Shown here one piece after another: positions 26,303 to 34,261 of a DNA stretch of 64,000 bases. Every line of letters starts with the position of its first letter. The first letter of the stretch is position 1. A model generated the notes under the pieces. That model searched no databases, was not told where the DNA came from, and saw nothing but the letters and a program-made list of their open reading frames with translations. The stretch comes from Arthrobacter sp. Edens01. Lineage in GTDB: Bacteria; Actinomycetota; Actinomycetes; Actinomycetales; Micrococcaceae. The position numbers and the translations under genes were made by a program. The stretch is from positions 916,300 through 980,299 of the forward strand of contig NZ_LKIU01000005.1 of assembly GCF_001307035.1 (NCBI RefSeq), in the 5' to 3' direction.

Positions 26303-27721
26303 TCAGAGGCTTCCGCGGCTGGACTCCCAGCCGGAAGGCCCCTGCGTACCCGCGGCGTACGTTCCCATCGGAACCTCATTCGAACGCCAGGCGGCGAGCA
26401 CCGGGTCCACAATCCGCCAGCATTCCTCCGCAATATCCCCGCGGACTGACAGCAGCCGGTTTCCCTCGAGCACCGCTTCCAGCACCTCTCCGTACGGTGT
26501 GAGCTGGGAGGTGTGCAGCTTCGAGGAGAGAGTGCTGCGGTCAAGCCTGAAGATGTCAGCAGGTCCGTTGACGTTCAGCTCCAGCTCCAAGTAGGCGGGG
26601 TTGAACGAGATGCGGAGCCGGGACGGCAGGGTGGTTGACCCGGTGAAGCCTTCCGGCAGATGGTTCACGGGGCGGAACGTGACCACTGCTTCCTTCCGGG
26701 TCCGCGCCTGGGCCTTGCCCGAGCGCAGGATGAACGGCACACCCGCCCAGCGGTCGTTGTCGATGGCAATCTCAATCTCCGCCAGGGTCTCAGTGTTCCG
26801 CGCCGGATCCACCCCGGGGGAGTCGGCGTATCCCTCGACTTCCTTCCCGTCGATCACGCCGGCGGTATAGCGGGCGCGGCGCGTGGACCTGCTGAAGTCC
26901 CCGCTGACCGAGGACGCGCGCAGGGTGGCTGCCACCAGATCCCGCAAATCCCGCTCAGCCAGGGAAGCAGGCGGGCCGATGGCCATAAACGCCATGGTGT
27001 GCAGCAGATGGCTCTGGATCATGTCCTCCAGTGCCCCGGACGCGTCGTAGTACTTCGCCCGCCCTTCGAGGGCCAGCTGCTCGTCAAAGACGATCTCCAT
27101 CTTCTCGATGTGCAGCGAGTTCCAGATCGGTTCCAGCAGCCGGTTCGAAAAACGCATTCCAACAATGTTCATGACCGTTGTCATGCCGAGGAAATGGTCC
27201 ACCCGGAAGATTCTTTCCTCCGGAACCAGGGAAACCAGCCTGCGGTTCAGATCCCGAGCCGATGCCTGGTCTGAGCCAAACGGTTTTTCCAGGACCAGCA
27301 GCGTTTCCGGCGGAAGGTCCCGGGGTGAGAGGCCTTCCACTGTTTGCAGCGTGAGTTTCGGAGGTAGGGCGAAGTACACGGCCAGCGGCGGCTCAAGCTC
27401 CAGCAAATCGGGTCCAAGCCCGCTTGGGCTGGCCAGATCCAGCTGGAGGTAGGAGCTGCGCTGCACCGCGGCGTCGAGCTCCCTGCGTGCGTCCGCGGAG
27501 GCTGCCTCATACTCGGAGGAAAATGAATCCCTAACCCGCTGCTTCCACTCGTCCTGGCTCCAGTCCCGAGACCCTGAACCGACAACCACCAGCCCCGGCG
27601 CGCGCCCGCGGGCTATCAGCCGGGCAAGCCCGGGCAGCAGCAGCCGGTGCGAGAGGTCTCCGGTTCCGCCCAGAATCAGCAGCGTCTTCACGCGGGACGA
27701 CGGCGTTGCGTTGGCAGCCAT
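26303..27721 (-). CDS. Divergent glucose-6-phosphate dehydrogenase paralogue (Zwf-like)
   Basis: A 472-residue G6PDH-family protein. The NADP+-binding GGTGDLSHRLLLPGL (18-32), EKPFGSD (145-151), the catalytic Asp-His in RVDHFLG (D175, H176), FSNRLLEPIWN (191-201) and QSHLL (His238) are present. The canonical RIDHYLGKE is altered: the Tyr and Lys that contact the sugar phosphate are Phe177 and Met180. Catalysis is therefore plausible, but the usual glucose-6-phosphate phosphate site is not fully kept. There is no opcA, tkt or tal nearby, unlike canonical actinobacterial zwf. ATG 27721 is used. It is divergent from ffh. Confidence 0.85.
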   Translation of the reverse strand: MAANATPSSRVKTLLILGGTGDLSHRLLLPGLARLIARGRAPGLVVVGSGSRDWSQDEWKQRVRDSFSSEYEAASADARRELDAAVQRSSYLQLDLASPSGLGPDLLELEPPLAVYFALPPKLTLQTVEGLSPRDLPPETLLVLEKPFGSDQASARDLNRRLVSLVPEERIFRVDHFLGMTTVMNIVGMRFSNRLLEPIWNSLHIEKMEIVFDEQLALEGRAKYYDASGALEDMIQSHLLHTMAFMAIGPPASLAERDLRDLVAATLRASSVSGDFSRSTRRARYTAGVIDGKEVEGYADSPGVDPARNTETLAEIEIAIDNDRWAGVPFILRSGKAQARTRKEAVVTFRPVNHLPEGFTGSTTLPSRLRISFNPAYLELELNVNGPADIFRLDRSTLSSKLHTSQLTPYGEVLEAVLEGNRLLSVRGDIAEECWRIVDPVLAAWRSNEVPMGTYAAGTQGPSGWESSRGSL

Positions 27722-27748
27722 GATTCCAGCGTGCCACCGCGGGCCCAT

Positions 27749-27767
27749 CCGCATAAGGTTCATGCGG
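27749..27767. repeat. Inverted repeat CCGCAT-N7-ATGCGG in the zwf-like/ffh divergent gap
   Basis: Perfect 6-bp arms around AAGGTTC. A direct repeat CCCATCCGC (27744-27752 and 27774-27782) overlaps and flanks it. This could be an operator for either divergent gene; no regulator is assigned. Confidence 0.4.
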
Positions 27768-27850
27768 CCAATACCCATCCGCGCTTGGTACCCTTAACAG
27801 CTGGGCCTGGCAAACATGGCGAACTACCCGATGAAAGAAGTGCGCAGCGC

Positions 27851-29437
27851 GTGTTCAATTCACTGTCTGACCGGTTGACTTCCACGTTCAAGAACCTGCG
27901 TGGCAAGGGACGGCTGAGCGAAGCCGACGTCGACGCCACAGTGCGGGAAATCCGCCGTGCCCTGCTCGACGCCGACGTCGCAGTTCCCGTGGTCCGTGCC
28001 TTCACCGCCTCCGTCAAGGAGCGCGCCCTCGGGTCCGAGGTTTCGCAGGCGCTGAACCCGGGCCAGCAGGTCGTCAAGATCGTCAACGAGGAACTTGTTG
28101 GCATCCTCGGCGGCCAGACCCGCCGGCTGAACCTGGCCAAGAACCCGCCCACGGTCATTATGCTGGCCGGTCTGCAGGGTGCCGGTAAGACCACCCTCGC
28201 CGGCAAGCTCTCCCGTTACCTCAAGGATCAGGGCCACAGCCCGCTGCTGGTCGCCGCAGATCTCCAGCGCCCGAACGCCGTCAAGCAGCTGCAGGTGAAC
28301 GGTGAACGCGCCGGCGTGCCGGTTTACGCTCCGCACCCCGGTGTCAGCTCCGAATTCGAAGCTGCAACCGGCGACCCGGTAGCCGTCGCCCGCCAGGGCG
28401 TGGAAGAAGCGCGCGCCAAGCTGCACGACATCGTCATTGTGGACACCGCCGGCCGCCTTGGCGTTGACGCGGAACTGATGCAGCAGGCCGCAGACATCCG
28501 AGCCGCCATCACCCCGGATGAAGTCCTTTTCGTGATCGACGCCATGATCGGCCAGGACGCCGTTGCCACGGCCCAGGCGTTCAACGAAGGCGTGAACTTC
28601 ACCGGCGTCGTGCTGACCAAGCTCGACGGCGATGCCCGCGGCGGCGCCGCACTCTCCGTCGCCTCGGTGACCGGCAAGCCGGTGATGTTCGCATCCACCG
28701 GTGAAGGCCTGAAGGACTTTGAGGTCTTCCACCCGGACCGCATGGCCAGCCGCATCCTGGACATGGGCGACATCCTGACGCTCATTGAGCAGGCAGAGAA
28801 GTCCTGGGACAAGGACGAAGCGGCCCGCATGGCCAAGAAGTTCGTCGACCAGGAAGACTTCACCTTTGAAGACTTCCTGGCCCAGATGCAGCAGCTGCGC
28901 AACATGGGCTCCATGAAGAAGATGCTCATGATGATGCCCGGTGCCGCCGGGATGCGCGAGCAGCTGGAAAATTTTGACGAGCGGGAGATCGACCGCGTTG
29001 AGGCCATGGTCCGCTCCATGACCCCGCACGAGCGTGTTGCTCCGAAGATCATCAACGGCTCCCGCCGTGCCCGCATTGCGCGTGGTTCCGGTGTGCACGT
29101 CTCCGAGGTCAACGCCCTGCTGGAGCGCTTCACGCAGGCACAGAAGATGATGAAGAAGATGGCCGCCGGCGGCGGCATCCCCGGTATGCCCGGCATGGCA
29201 GGACCCGGCGGCTTCGGCGGCGGCTCGCGTAAGAAGCAGCAGGCTGCCAAGGGCAAGAAGAAGGCCCGCTCCGGCAACCCGGCCAAGGCAGCGCAGGAAC
29301 GCGCTGAAGCCGAGGCACGGCGGGCAGGTGCCCGCAGCGCGCTGCCGACCGGTTCCGCTTTCGGACAGCAGGGCGGGGACTTTGACCCGTCATCGCTGAA
29401 CCTGCCCAAGGGCTTCGAGAAGTTCCTCGGCAAGTAA
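27851..29437 (+). CDS. ffh: Signal recognition particle protein Ffh
   Basis: GTPase subunit of SRP that binds signal sequences and 4.5S RNA and hands nascent chains to FtsY. The 528-residue protein shows the N domain, GLQGAGKTTLAGKLS (near 108), VDTAGRLGVDAEL, TKLDGDARGG and a Met-rich M domain (MKKMLMMMPG, around 355). The Gly/Met- and Lys-rich C-terminal tail is typical of actinobacteria. GTG 27851 gives the standard start MFNSLSDRLT; further upstream the frame is not conserved. Confidence 0.97.
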   Translation: MFNSLSDRLTSTFKNLRGKGRLSEADVDATVREIRRALLDADVAVPVVRAFTASVKERALGSEVSQALNPGQQVVKIVNEELVGILGGQTRRLNLAKNPPTVIMLAGLQGAGKTTLAGKLSRYLKDQGHSPLLVAADLQRPNAVKQLQVNGERAGVPVYAPHPGVSSEFEAATGDPVAVARQGVEEARAKLHDIVIVDTAGRLGVDAELMQQAADIRAAITPDEVLFVIDAMIGQDAVATAQAFNEGVNFTGVVLTKLDGDARGGAALSVASVTGKPVMFASTGEGLKDFEVFHPDRMASRILDMGDILTLIEQAEKSWDKDEAARMAKKFVDQEDFTFEDFLAQMQQLRNMGSMKKMLMMMPGAAGMREQLENFDEREIDRVEAMVRSMTPHERVAPKIINGSRRARIARGSGVHVSEVNALLERFTQAQKMMKKMAAGGGIPGMPGMAGPGGFGGGSRKKQQAAKGKKKARSGNPAKAAQERAEAEARRAGARSALPTGSAFGQQGGDFDPSSLNLPKGFEKFLGK

Positions 29438-29450
29438 CACACATACATAC

Positions 29451-29488
29451 GCGCGGCCGGTCCGGGTCTTCCCGGGCCGGCCGTGCGC
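29451..29488 (+). terminator. GC-rich hairpin after ffh (probable terminator)
   Basis: Imperfect long stem of the GCGCGGCCGG/CCGGCCGTGCGC type with a TCTT loop, starting 13 nt after the ffh stop. There is no T run, so termination efficiency is uncertain. Confidence 0.5.
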
Positions 29489-29502
29489 GTCCGCCGGGAG
29501 AC

Positions 29503-29508
29503 TAGGCT
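29503..29508 (+). promoter_or_regulatory. -10 box TAGGCT for a leaderless transcript
   Basis: TAGGCT ends 6 nt before the ATG at 29515. This is the same geometry as rsmD and the 2H phosphoesterase gene, and implies a leaderless mRNA. Confidence 0.5.
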
Positions 29509-29514
29509 GGTTTG

Positions 29515-30231
29515 ATGGCTCAGCAACGGATTGTCTTTGTGCACGGTGCGGGCCGCTTCGGTGCTGCGGCCTGGCCGGGCCAGCACGCCCTGGCGCGCAG
29601 TTACGACTGCCTCTTTCTCCGCCGCGCCGGTTACGGCCTCAACGTTCCGCCAGCCCCTACGGACCATGCCGCCGACACTGCGGCTATCCTTCAGGCACTG
29701 GGCCAGGGCGGCCACGTGGTGGCGCACGCTGAAGGTGCAGTGTCCGCGATGATGGCGGCTGTCAGCGACCCGGCCCGCGTGCATTCCCTTCTCCTGTGTG
29801 AGCCTGCCGTCTTTTCGCTCACCCGGGACCTGCCGGCAACTGCCGCCCGGCGTGCCCTGCTGGATCCGCTCTTCCGGGCCGCCGCAGGACTCACTGACGA
29901 AGAGTACGGCCGCGAACACGCGCGCCTGGTTTTCTCCGCCGAATCTGCACCAGACCCCGGCAACGATCCCCATGCTGCTGCACGCCAGCGCCTGCAGGCC
30001 CCGCCCTGGGACGCGCCCCTGGACATCGTTCCCGGAGTTCCCACCCTTGTGCTCACGGGGGAGTGGGAGCCGCTGTATGAAGAAGTCGCAGCATTCCTTG
30101 CCTCTACCGGTGCCGAACACCGCCCCGTGGGCGGCAACCACCGTCCGCAGGACACCCCGGCAGGACGGGAAGCAATAGCGGAATTCATTGCCCGTACTGC
30201 TGCAGCGCCTGTTGCCGTTGACTGTGCCTGA
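29515..30231 (+). CDS. Alpha/beta-hydrolase-fold protein lacking the catalytic serine
   Basis: A 238-residue alpha/beta hydrolase homologue: oxyanion-type HGAG (10-13) after strand IVFV, and a C-terminal VLTGEWEP followed by His209 in GGNHRPQ. At the nucleophile elbow the expected GHSxG reads AHAEG (70-74), so the Ser is Ala72. The acid position is also altered (Trp-Glu in place of Asp). It is therefore probably not a classical hydrolase; a binding or scaffold role is possible. ATG 29515 is preferred over TTG 29512. Its end overlaps the GNAT gene by 8 nt. Confidence 0.8.
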   Translation: MAQQRIVFVHGAGRFGAAAWPGQHALARSYDCLFLRRAGYGLNVPPAPTDHAADTAAILQALGQGGHVVAHAEGAVSAMMAAVSDPARVHSLLLCEPAVFSLTRDLPATAARRALLDPLFRAAAGLTDEEYGREHARLVFSAESAPDPGNDPHAAARQRLQAPPWDAPLDIVPGVPTLVLTGEWEPLYEEVAAFLASTGAEHRPVGGNHRPQDTPAGREAIAEFIARTAAAPVAVDCA

Positions 30232-30778
30232 AATCCGGCCGGCCCGGCCTGCGGACGTGGTGCTGCTGCCTGCCCTTGAAGCGGCGTCGGACACCCTTCT
30301 CGCGTCCCGGCCCGAAATCCACACCGGGCTCCTCGGTACCCTTCCGCCGCCTGCGTCACCCCGGGACCTTGCGGGGTCCCGGCACCTGCTGGTCGCCGGC
30401 AGCCCGCCGGCCGGCTTCGCCCGGCTCGAGGAGGTGGGCGGCTGTGCACACCTGGAGCAGCTCTCCGTTCATCCCGACGCAGCAGGGGCAGGACTGGGAC
30501 GTGCCCTTGTGGCGGCTGCCGTGCAGTGGGCGCGGAACGAAGGGTACCCGGCGCTGACGCTGTGCACGTTTGCCCGGGTCCCGTTCAACGCGCCCTTCTA
30601 CCGCAGCTGCGGATTCAGCGAAGTTGAACCGGCCGGCGAGCTGGCAGAGGTGCGGCGGCATGAGGCGGAACTGGGTTTGGACAGCATTGGGGAACGCGTT
30701 GCCATGCGCCTTGAACTGGGTTCCGCGGGGGGCCGCAGCAGCTGCTGGAAATTAGCTGAAGCTTCAAGTAATGTATAA
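30224..30778 (+). CDS. GNAT family N-acetyltransferase
   Basis: A 184-residue acetyl-CoA-dependent acetyltransferase. Motif A is visible as LEQLSVHPDAAGAGLGRALVAAA, with the pyrophosphate-binding AGAGLGR, and the C-terminal NAPFYRSCGF is typical. GTG 30224 is chosen because it gives MPEIRPARPAD, the usual first strand, and overlaps the preceding stop by 8 nt. The substrate is unknown. Its final codons overlap a palindrome that may control the next gene. Confidence 0.85.
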   Translation: MPEIRPARPADVVLLPALEAASDTLLASRPEIHTGLLGTLPPPASPRDLAGSRHLLVAGSPPAGFARLEEVGGCAHLEQLSVHPDAAGAGLGRALVAAAVQWARNEGYPALTLCTFARVPFNAPFYRSCGFSEVEPAGELAEVRRHEAELGLDSIGERVAMRLELGSAGGRSSCWKLAEASSNV

Positions 30779-30797
30779 AACATGAACCTTCAAGTAA
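30757..30797 (+). promoter_or_regulatory. Paired operator-like repeats around the VOC gene start
   Basis: The perfect palindrome TGAAGCTTCA (30757-30766) and near-palindrome TGAACCTTCA (30783-30792) each run into the same sequence. CTTCAAGTAA therefore occurs twice (30762-30771 and 30788-30797), 26 bp apart. They flank a -10 (TAATGT, 30769-30774) and the ATG at 30782. This is typical of a repressor site for a MarR-type regulator; the regulator is not in the window. Confidence 0.5.
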
Positions 30798-31669
30798 ATG
30801 CCCAGGACCTGCTGCCCGCGAACCTTGCTATGGGGACCGTGATGCTCAAAGTGGGGGACATGGAGAAAGTCTCCGGCTACTACCGGCAGGCGCTTGGCCT
30901 GCAGGTTGTAGCCGAGGCTGACGGTGGCATGTACCTTGGCCGCGGCACTGTGCCGCTGGTGCATTTGGCGCCCGCTGCCGGGCTGCAGGTTCCATCCCGC
31001 GGGGAAGCCGGCCTGTTCCACACCGCCATCCTCTTCGAAACCCAGGCGGACCTGGCCGCTACAGTGGCCCTCGCGGCACAGTTCGACCCCTCGGCTTACG
31101 TCGGCAGTGCCGACCACCTCGTCAGTGAAGCGTTCTACTTCACCGATCCGGAAGGCAACGGAATTGAGCTGTACTGGGACCGTCCCCGCGAAGCCTGGGA
31201 CTGGGACGACACGCCGCAGGGGCGCACTGTCCGCATGGCTTCCCTGGCGCTGCCGCCCCAGCAGTACTTCCGAACGCACCTGAGTGAAGACGCCCTGGCC
31301 CGCACACCGGAGGCCGCAGCCGGCGTCGGCCACGTTCACCTGCAGGTTGGCGACACGGATACTGCTGCCGCCTTCTATGTGGACACCCTCGGATTCGAAC
31401 GGACTGCCGACTTCCACGGGCAGGCTCTTTTTGTCTCCGCCGGCGGATACCACCACCACATGGCCATGAATGTATGGAACAGCCGCGGAGCAGGCCCGCG
31501 CCGGGACACCCTCGGCCTTGGTGAGGTGCTGATCAGCGTTCCGGGGCAGGACGACGTCGGATCCCTGGCTGACCGGCTGAAGTCCGCCGGCATTGCCAGC
31601 CACCACACCGGTTCCGAACTGCGTTTCGAAGATCCCTGGCGCAACCGCATTCGCGTCGCCGCCTCCTGA
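30782..31669 (+). CDS. Two-domain VOC (glyoxalase/ring-cleavage dioxygenase-like) protein
   Basis: A 295-residue protein with two vicinal-oxygen-chelate modules: GTVMLKVGDMEKVSGYYRQ (about 19-37) and VGHVHLQVGDTDTAAAFYV (about 181-199). Candidate metal ligands are His in VHLAP, the His of domain 2 and Glu in GIELYW. It resembles Bacillus CatE/MhqO-type enzymes linked to catechol or quinone detoxification. The ATG is 7 nt after a TAATGT -10, so the message may be leaderless. Repeated palindromes overlap the promoter and first codons. Confidence 0.85.
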   Translation: MNLQVNAQDLLPANLAMGTVMLKVGDMEKVSGYYRQALGLQVVAEADGGMYLGRGTVPLVHLAPAAGLQVPSRGEAGLFHTAILFETQADLAATVALAAQFDPSAYVGSADHLVSEAFYFTDPEGNGIELYWDRPREAWDWDDTPQGRTVRMASLALPPQQYFRTHLSEDALARTPEAAAGVGHVHLQVGDTDTAAAFYVDTLGFERTADFHGQALFVSAGGYHHHMAMNVWNSRGAGPRRDTLGLGEVLISVPGQDDVGSLADRLKSAGIASHHTGSELRFEDPWRNRIRVAAS

Positions 31670-31770
31670 GGTCCCCTTGGGTGGCCGGCGCCGCCGGTTT
31701 TGCAAAGTGGATGAATGCTGGTCGCGCGGCACCCCACACCGGGGGGTGCTGGGCCACCGCAGCAGTGCGA

Positions 31771-31800
31771 GTCGCAAAAGGCGGAGTCATCTGGCACAAT
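31771..31800 (+). promoter_or_regulatory. Possible rpsP promoter (GTCGCA-N18-CACAAT)
   Basis: The -10 CACAAT (31795-31800) has a weak -35, GTCGCA, 18 bp upstream. It would give a leader of about 127 nt before rpsP. The same -10 type with 18-bp spacing precedes DUF3145 and, as CAGAAT, rplS. The rest of the 264-bp gap shows nothing I recognise. Confidence 0.45.
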
Positions 31801-31933
31801 GGACAGGTACTCGATCTGCGTGGCCCCTCTCTCCGTGCAGCATCTTGTCCTTTTGAACCCCAAACGTTATGGCCCGCCCCACGGGAGCAGAAGTTCGGGT
31901 TCGCCCCATTTCAGATCAGGAGTGACCACAAAA

Positions 31934-32341
31934 GTGGCCGTAAAGATTCGCCTTAAGCGCCTCGGCAAGAAGTTCTCAGCACACTACCGCGTTGTTGTCA
32001 TGGATTCCCGTGCCAAGCGCGATGGCCGTGCCATCGAAGAAATCGGACTGTACCGTCCGACCGAGGAGCCGTCGTACATCGACATCAAGTCCGACCGTGC
32101 GCAGTACTGGCTCGGCGTCGGCGCCCAGCCGACCGAGCAGGTCGCAGCACTGCTGAAGATCACCGGTGACTGGCAGAAGTTCAAGAACATCGACGGCCAG
32201 GAAGGTACCCTGCGTACCAAGGCTCCGAAGGAGCCCTTCGTGGCCCCCGAGAAGAAGTCCGTGATCGTTCCCGAAGCAATCACCCCGAAGGCCAAGAAGG
32301 AAGAGGCAGAAGCCGCTTCCACTGAGGCTGAGGCTGAGTAG
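31934..32341 (+). CDS. rpsP: 30S ribosomal protein S16
   Basis: A 135-residue S16 with the standard N-terminus [20 protein letters not shown] and the [11 protein letters not shown] segment. Like other actinobacterial S16 proteins it has a long Lys/Glu/Ala-rich C-terminal tail (from about 95). GTG 31934 is chosen; AGGAG lies at 31918-31922. It heads the rpsP-khpA transcript. Confidence 0.97.
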   Translation: MAVKIRLKRLGKKFSAHYRVVVMDSRAKRDGRAIEEIGLYRPTEEPSYIDIKSDRAQYWLGVGAQPTEQVAALLKITGDWQKFKNIDGQEGTLRTKAPKEPFVAPEKKSVIVPEAITPKAKKEEAEAASTEAEAE

Positions 32342-32342
32342 A

Positions 32343-32585
32343 TTGCTGGCCGAAGCGCTGGAGCACCTCGTGCGCGGAATCGTTGACTCCCCTGAGGACG
32401 TCAAGGTTTCCGCCAAGAACAACCGCCGCGGGGAAACCCTCGAGGTCCGTGTTCACCAGGACGATCTTGGCCGGGTTATCGGCCGCCAGGGACGCACCGC
32501 CCGCGCACTGCGCACGGTGATTTCTGCCCTGGCCGGCAGCGACCAGGTCCGCGTCGACGTCGTCGACACCGACCGCCGCCGCTGA
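32343..32585 (+). CDS. khpA: KH-domain RNA-binding protein KhpA (YlqC)
   Basis: An 80-residue single KH domain that, with KhpB, binds many small RNAs and mRNAs. The GxxG loop is in RVIGRQGRTARAL (about 43-55). The TTG start lies 1 nt after the rpsP stop, so it is translationally coupled. A strong terminator follows. Confidence 0.93.
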   Translation: MLAEALEHLVRGIVDSPEDVKVSAKNNRRGETLEVRVHQDDLGRVIGRQGRTARALRTVISALAGSDQVRVDVVDTDRRR

Positions 32586-32610
32586 CGCACCAGCAATTCC
32601 AAGCAGTTCC

Positions 32611-32661
32611 AAACATCCGGCCCCGGCACCAGATAATGGTGAAGGGGCCGGATGTTTTTTT
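32611..32661 (+). terminator. Strong Rho-independent terminator between khpA and rimM
   Basis: A 14-bp stem (AAACATCCGGCCCC with its complement) and an internal spacer of about 19 nt are followed by seven T. It splits the conserved rpsP-khpA-rimM-trmD-rplS series only 44 nt before rimM. Confidence 0.88.
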
Positions 32662-32705
32662 CGGCTCCGGCTTTTTGGCCGCGCCCAACGACCCTAGGAG
32701 AATCC

Positions 32706-33248
32706 ATGCAGTTACAGGTGGCACGCATCGGCAAGCCCCACGGCATCCGTGGCGAGGTGACCGTGCAGGTGCTGACCGATGCCCCTGAAGACCGCTTCGC
32801 GCCGGGGGCAGTCCTTACCGTTGAACCGGCAGCCAAGGGACCGCTGACGGTCCTCAGCGCCCGCTGGAACAAGGACATTCTCCTGCTGGGCTTTGAGGAA
32901 ATCGTTGACCGCAACGGCGCCGAGGAAATCCGCGGCGCCAAGCTGTTCATTGATACCGAAGAAGCGGAAGAGGACGACGACGCAGAGGGCTGGTACGAGC
33001 ACGAGCTCGTGGGCCTGAAAGCCAAGGTTGGCAGCGACGTCGTTGGTACCGTCACGGCACTGCGGACACTTACCGTCCAGGACCTGCTGATTGTCGAAGA
33101 CACCAAGGGGCAGGAGATCCTGGTGCCGTTCGTCGAGGCAATTGTTCCTGAGGTCAACACCGAAGAGGGGTACGTCCTGCTGACTCCTCCGCCGGGCCTT
33201 TTTGAACTGAACCTGCCCGAAGCCGGCAAGGACGGGGCCGAACGCTAA
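32706..33248 (+). CDS. rimM: 16S rRNA processing protein RimM
   Basis: Ribosome maturation factor, 180 residues, that binds S19 and assists 30S head assembly. The N-terminal RimM domain starts MQLQVARIGKPHGIRGEVTV. The C-terminal PRC-barrel includes EILVPFVEAIVPEVN. The ATG has TAGGAGAA just upstream. The trmD GTG follows the stop codon without a gap. Confidence 0.96.
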   Translation: MQLQVARIGKPHGIRGEVTVQVLTDAPEDRFAPGAVLTVEPAAKGPLTVLSARWNKDILLLGFEEIVDRNGAEEIRGAKLFIDTEEAEEDDDAEGWYEHELVGLKAKVGSDVVGTVTALRTLTVQDLLIVEDTKGQEILVPFVEAIVPEVNTEEGYVLLTPPPGLFELNLPEAGKDGAER

Positions 33249-34037
33249 GTGCGCATTGATGTTTTCTCCATCTTCCCGGAGTACCTTGCCGCCCTGGATC
33301 TTTCCCTGATCGGCAAGGCCCGGCAGGACGGGCTGCTGGACGTACGCGTCCAGGACCTTCGTGATTTCACCACTGACCGGCACCGCACCGTTGACGACAC
33401 CCCCTACGGCGGCGGCGCAGGCATGGTTATGAAGCCCGAGCCGTGGGCACAGGCCCTCGCGACCGCGCTCGACGGCGCCCCGGAGCCGGGCGTGAAGCCC
33501 ACGCTGATCGTTCCGTCACCGGCAGGAGAGGTCTTCACGCAGCAGACGGCGTACGAACTTGCCGCCGCGGAGCACCTGGTCTTTGCCTGCGGCCGTTACG
33601 AAGGCATCGACGAACGCGTGCTGGAATGGGCAGGGGAGCACTTCACCGTCCGCCCGATGAGCCTGGGCGACTATGTCCTGAACGGCGGCGAAGTTGCCGT
33701 GCTGGCCATGGTTGAAGCGGTCGGACGCCTGGTGCCCGGCGTCGTCGGCAATCCTGAATCCCTGGTGGAGGAATCGCATTCGGACGGCCTGCTGGAGTAC
33801 CCCGTGTACACCAAACCCTCGCAGTGGCGTGAGCGGGCAATTCCGGAGGTGCTGCTGAGCGGCAACCACGCAAAGATTGCCCGGTTCCGGCGCGATGAGC
33901 AGCTCCGCCGTACTTCCGAGCGCCGGCCGGACCTGATTGCCAAACTGGACCCGGCCAGCCTGGACAAGGCAGACCGGGCCACTCTGGCTGCACTGGGCTG
34001 GACTGTCACTGAAGGCGCCGTCCTGCCGCAGGCCTGA
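33249..34037 (+). CDS. trmD: tRNA (guanine(37)-N(1))-methyltransferase TrmD
   Basis: SPOUT-family enzyme that makes m1G37 in tRNAs and so prevents +1 frameshifts. It has 262 residues. The trefoil-knot SAM site shows [11 protein letters not shown] (about 115-125) and [15 protein letters not shown] (about 138-152). The N-terminus [13 protein letters not shown] is standard. The GTG immediately follows the rimM stop. Confidence 0.97.
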   Translation: MRIDVFSIFPEYLAALDLSLIGKARQDGLLDVRVQDLRDFTTDRHRTVDDTPYGGGAGMVMKPEPWAQALATALDGAPEPGVKPTLIVPSPAGEVFTQQTAYELAAAEHLVFACGRYEGIDERVLEWAGEHFTVRPMSLGDYVLNGGEVAVLAMVEAVGRLVPGVVGNPESLVEESHSDGLLEYPVYTKPSQWRERAIPEVLLSGNHAKIARFRRDEQLRRTSERRPDLIAKLDPASLDKADRATLAALGWTVTEGAVLPQA

Positions 34038-34046
34038 GCCTGCCGG

Positions 34047-34076
34047 TTGGTGGGGCCTGCCCAGCTGTGGCAGAAT
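34047..34076 (+). promoter_or_regulatory. rplS promoter TTGGTG-N18-CAGAAT
   Basis: The -35 TTGGTG (34047-34052) and -10 CAGAAT (34071-34076) are 18 bp apart, just after the trmD stop. Transcription would start near 34083, giving a leader of about 180 nt. Confidence 0.6.
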
Positions 34077-34082
34077 AGAGAG

Positions 34083-34261
34083 TTGTGTCATCTGGGTCCG
34101 CACCTGCCACAGGGGGAGTGAGGCCAACAGCAAGACACACCGGCAACCGATTCCCGGAACGCCGGTTATATAGCTTCGGCAGCATCTGTGCACCTTCGGG
34201 TACATCCTTGCCGCCGTTACCAAAGTGGATGACCTGTGGCGTCCACCAGGAGTGAGTAACA
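34083..34261 (+). promoter_or_regulatory. Long structured leader of rplS
   Basis: About 180 nt of transcribed, apparently untranslated leader. It includes a hairpin with a UUCG-type loop (ACC-TTCG-GGT, around 34190-34199) and one with arms GTGGATG/CGTCCAC (about 34223-34244) directly before the SD (CAGGAGTG). Such leaders often bind a ribosomal protein. No Rfam match can be claimed from sight. Confidence 0.4.

Noticed and set aside
28324-30324. 666-codon open frame on the minus strand across ffh and the next gene
   Set aside because: It is antisense to the clearly conserved ffh, with Ser/Arg/Ala-rich nonsense composition typical of shadow frames.
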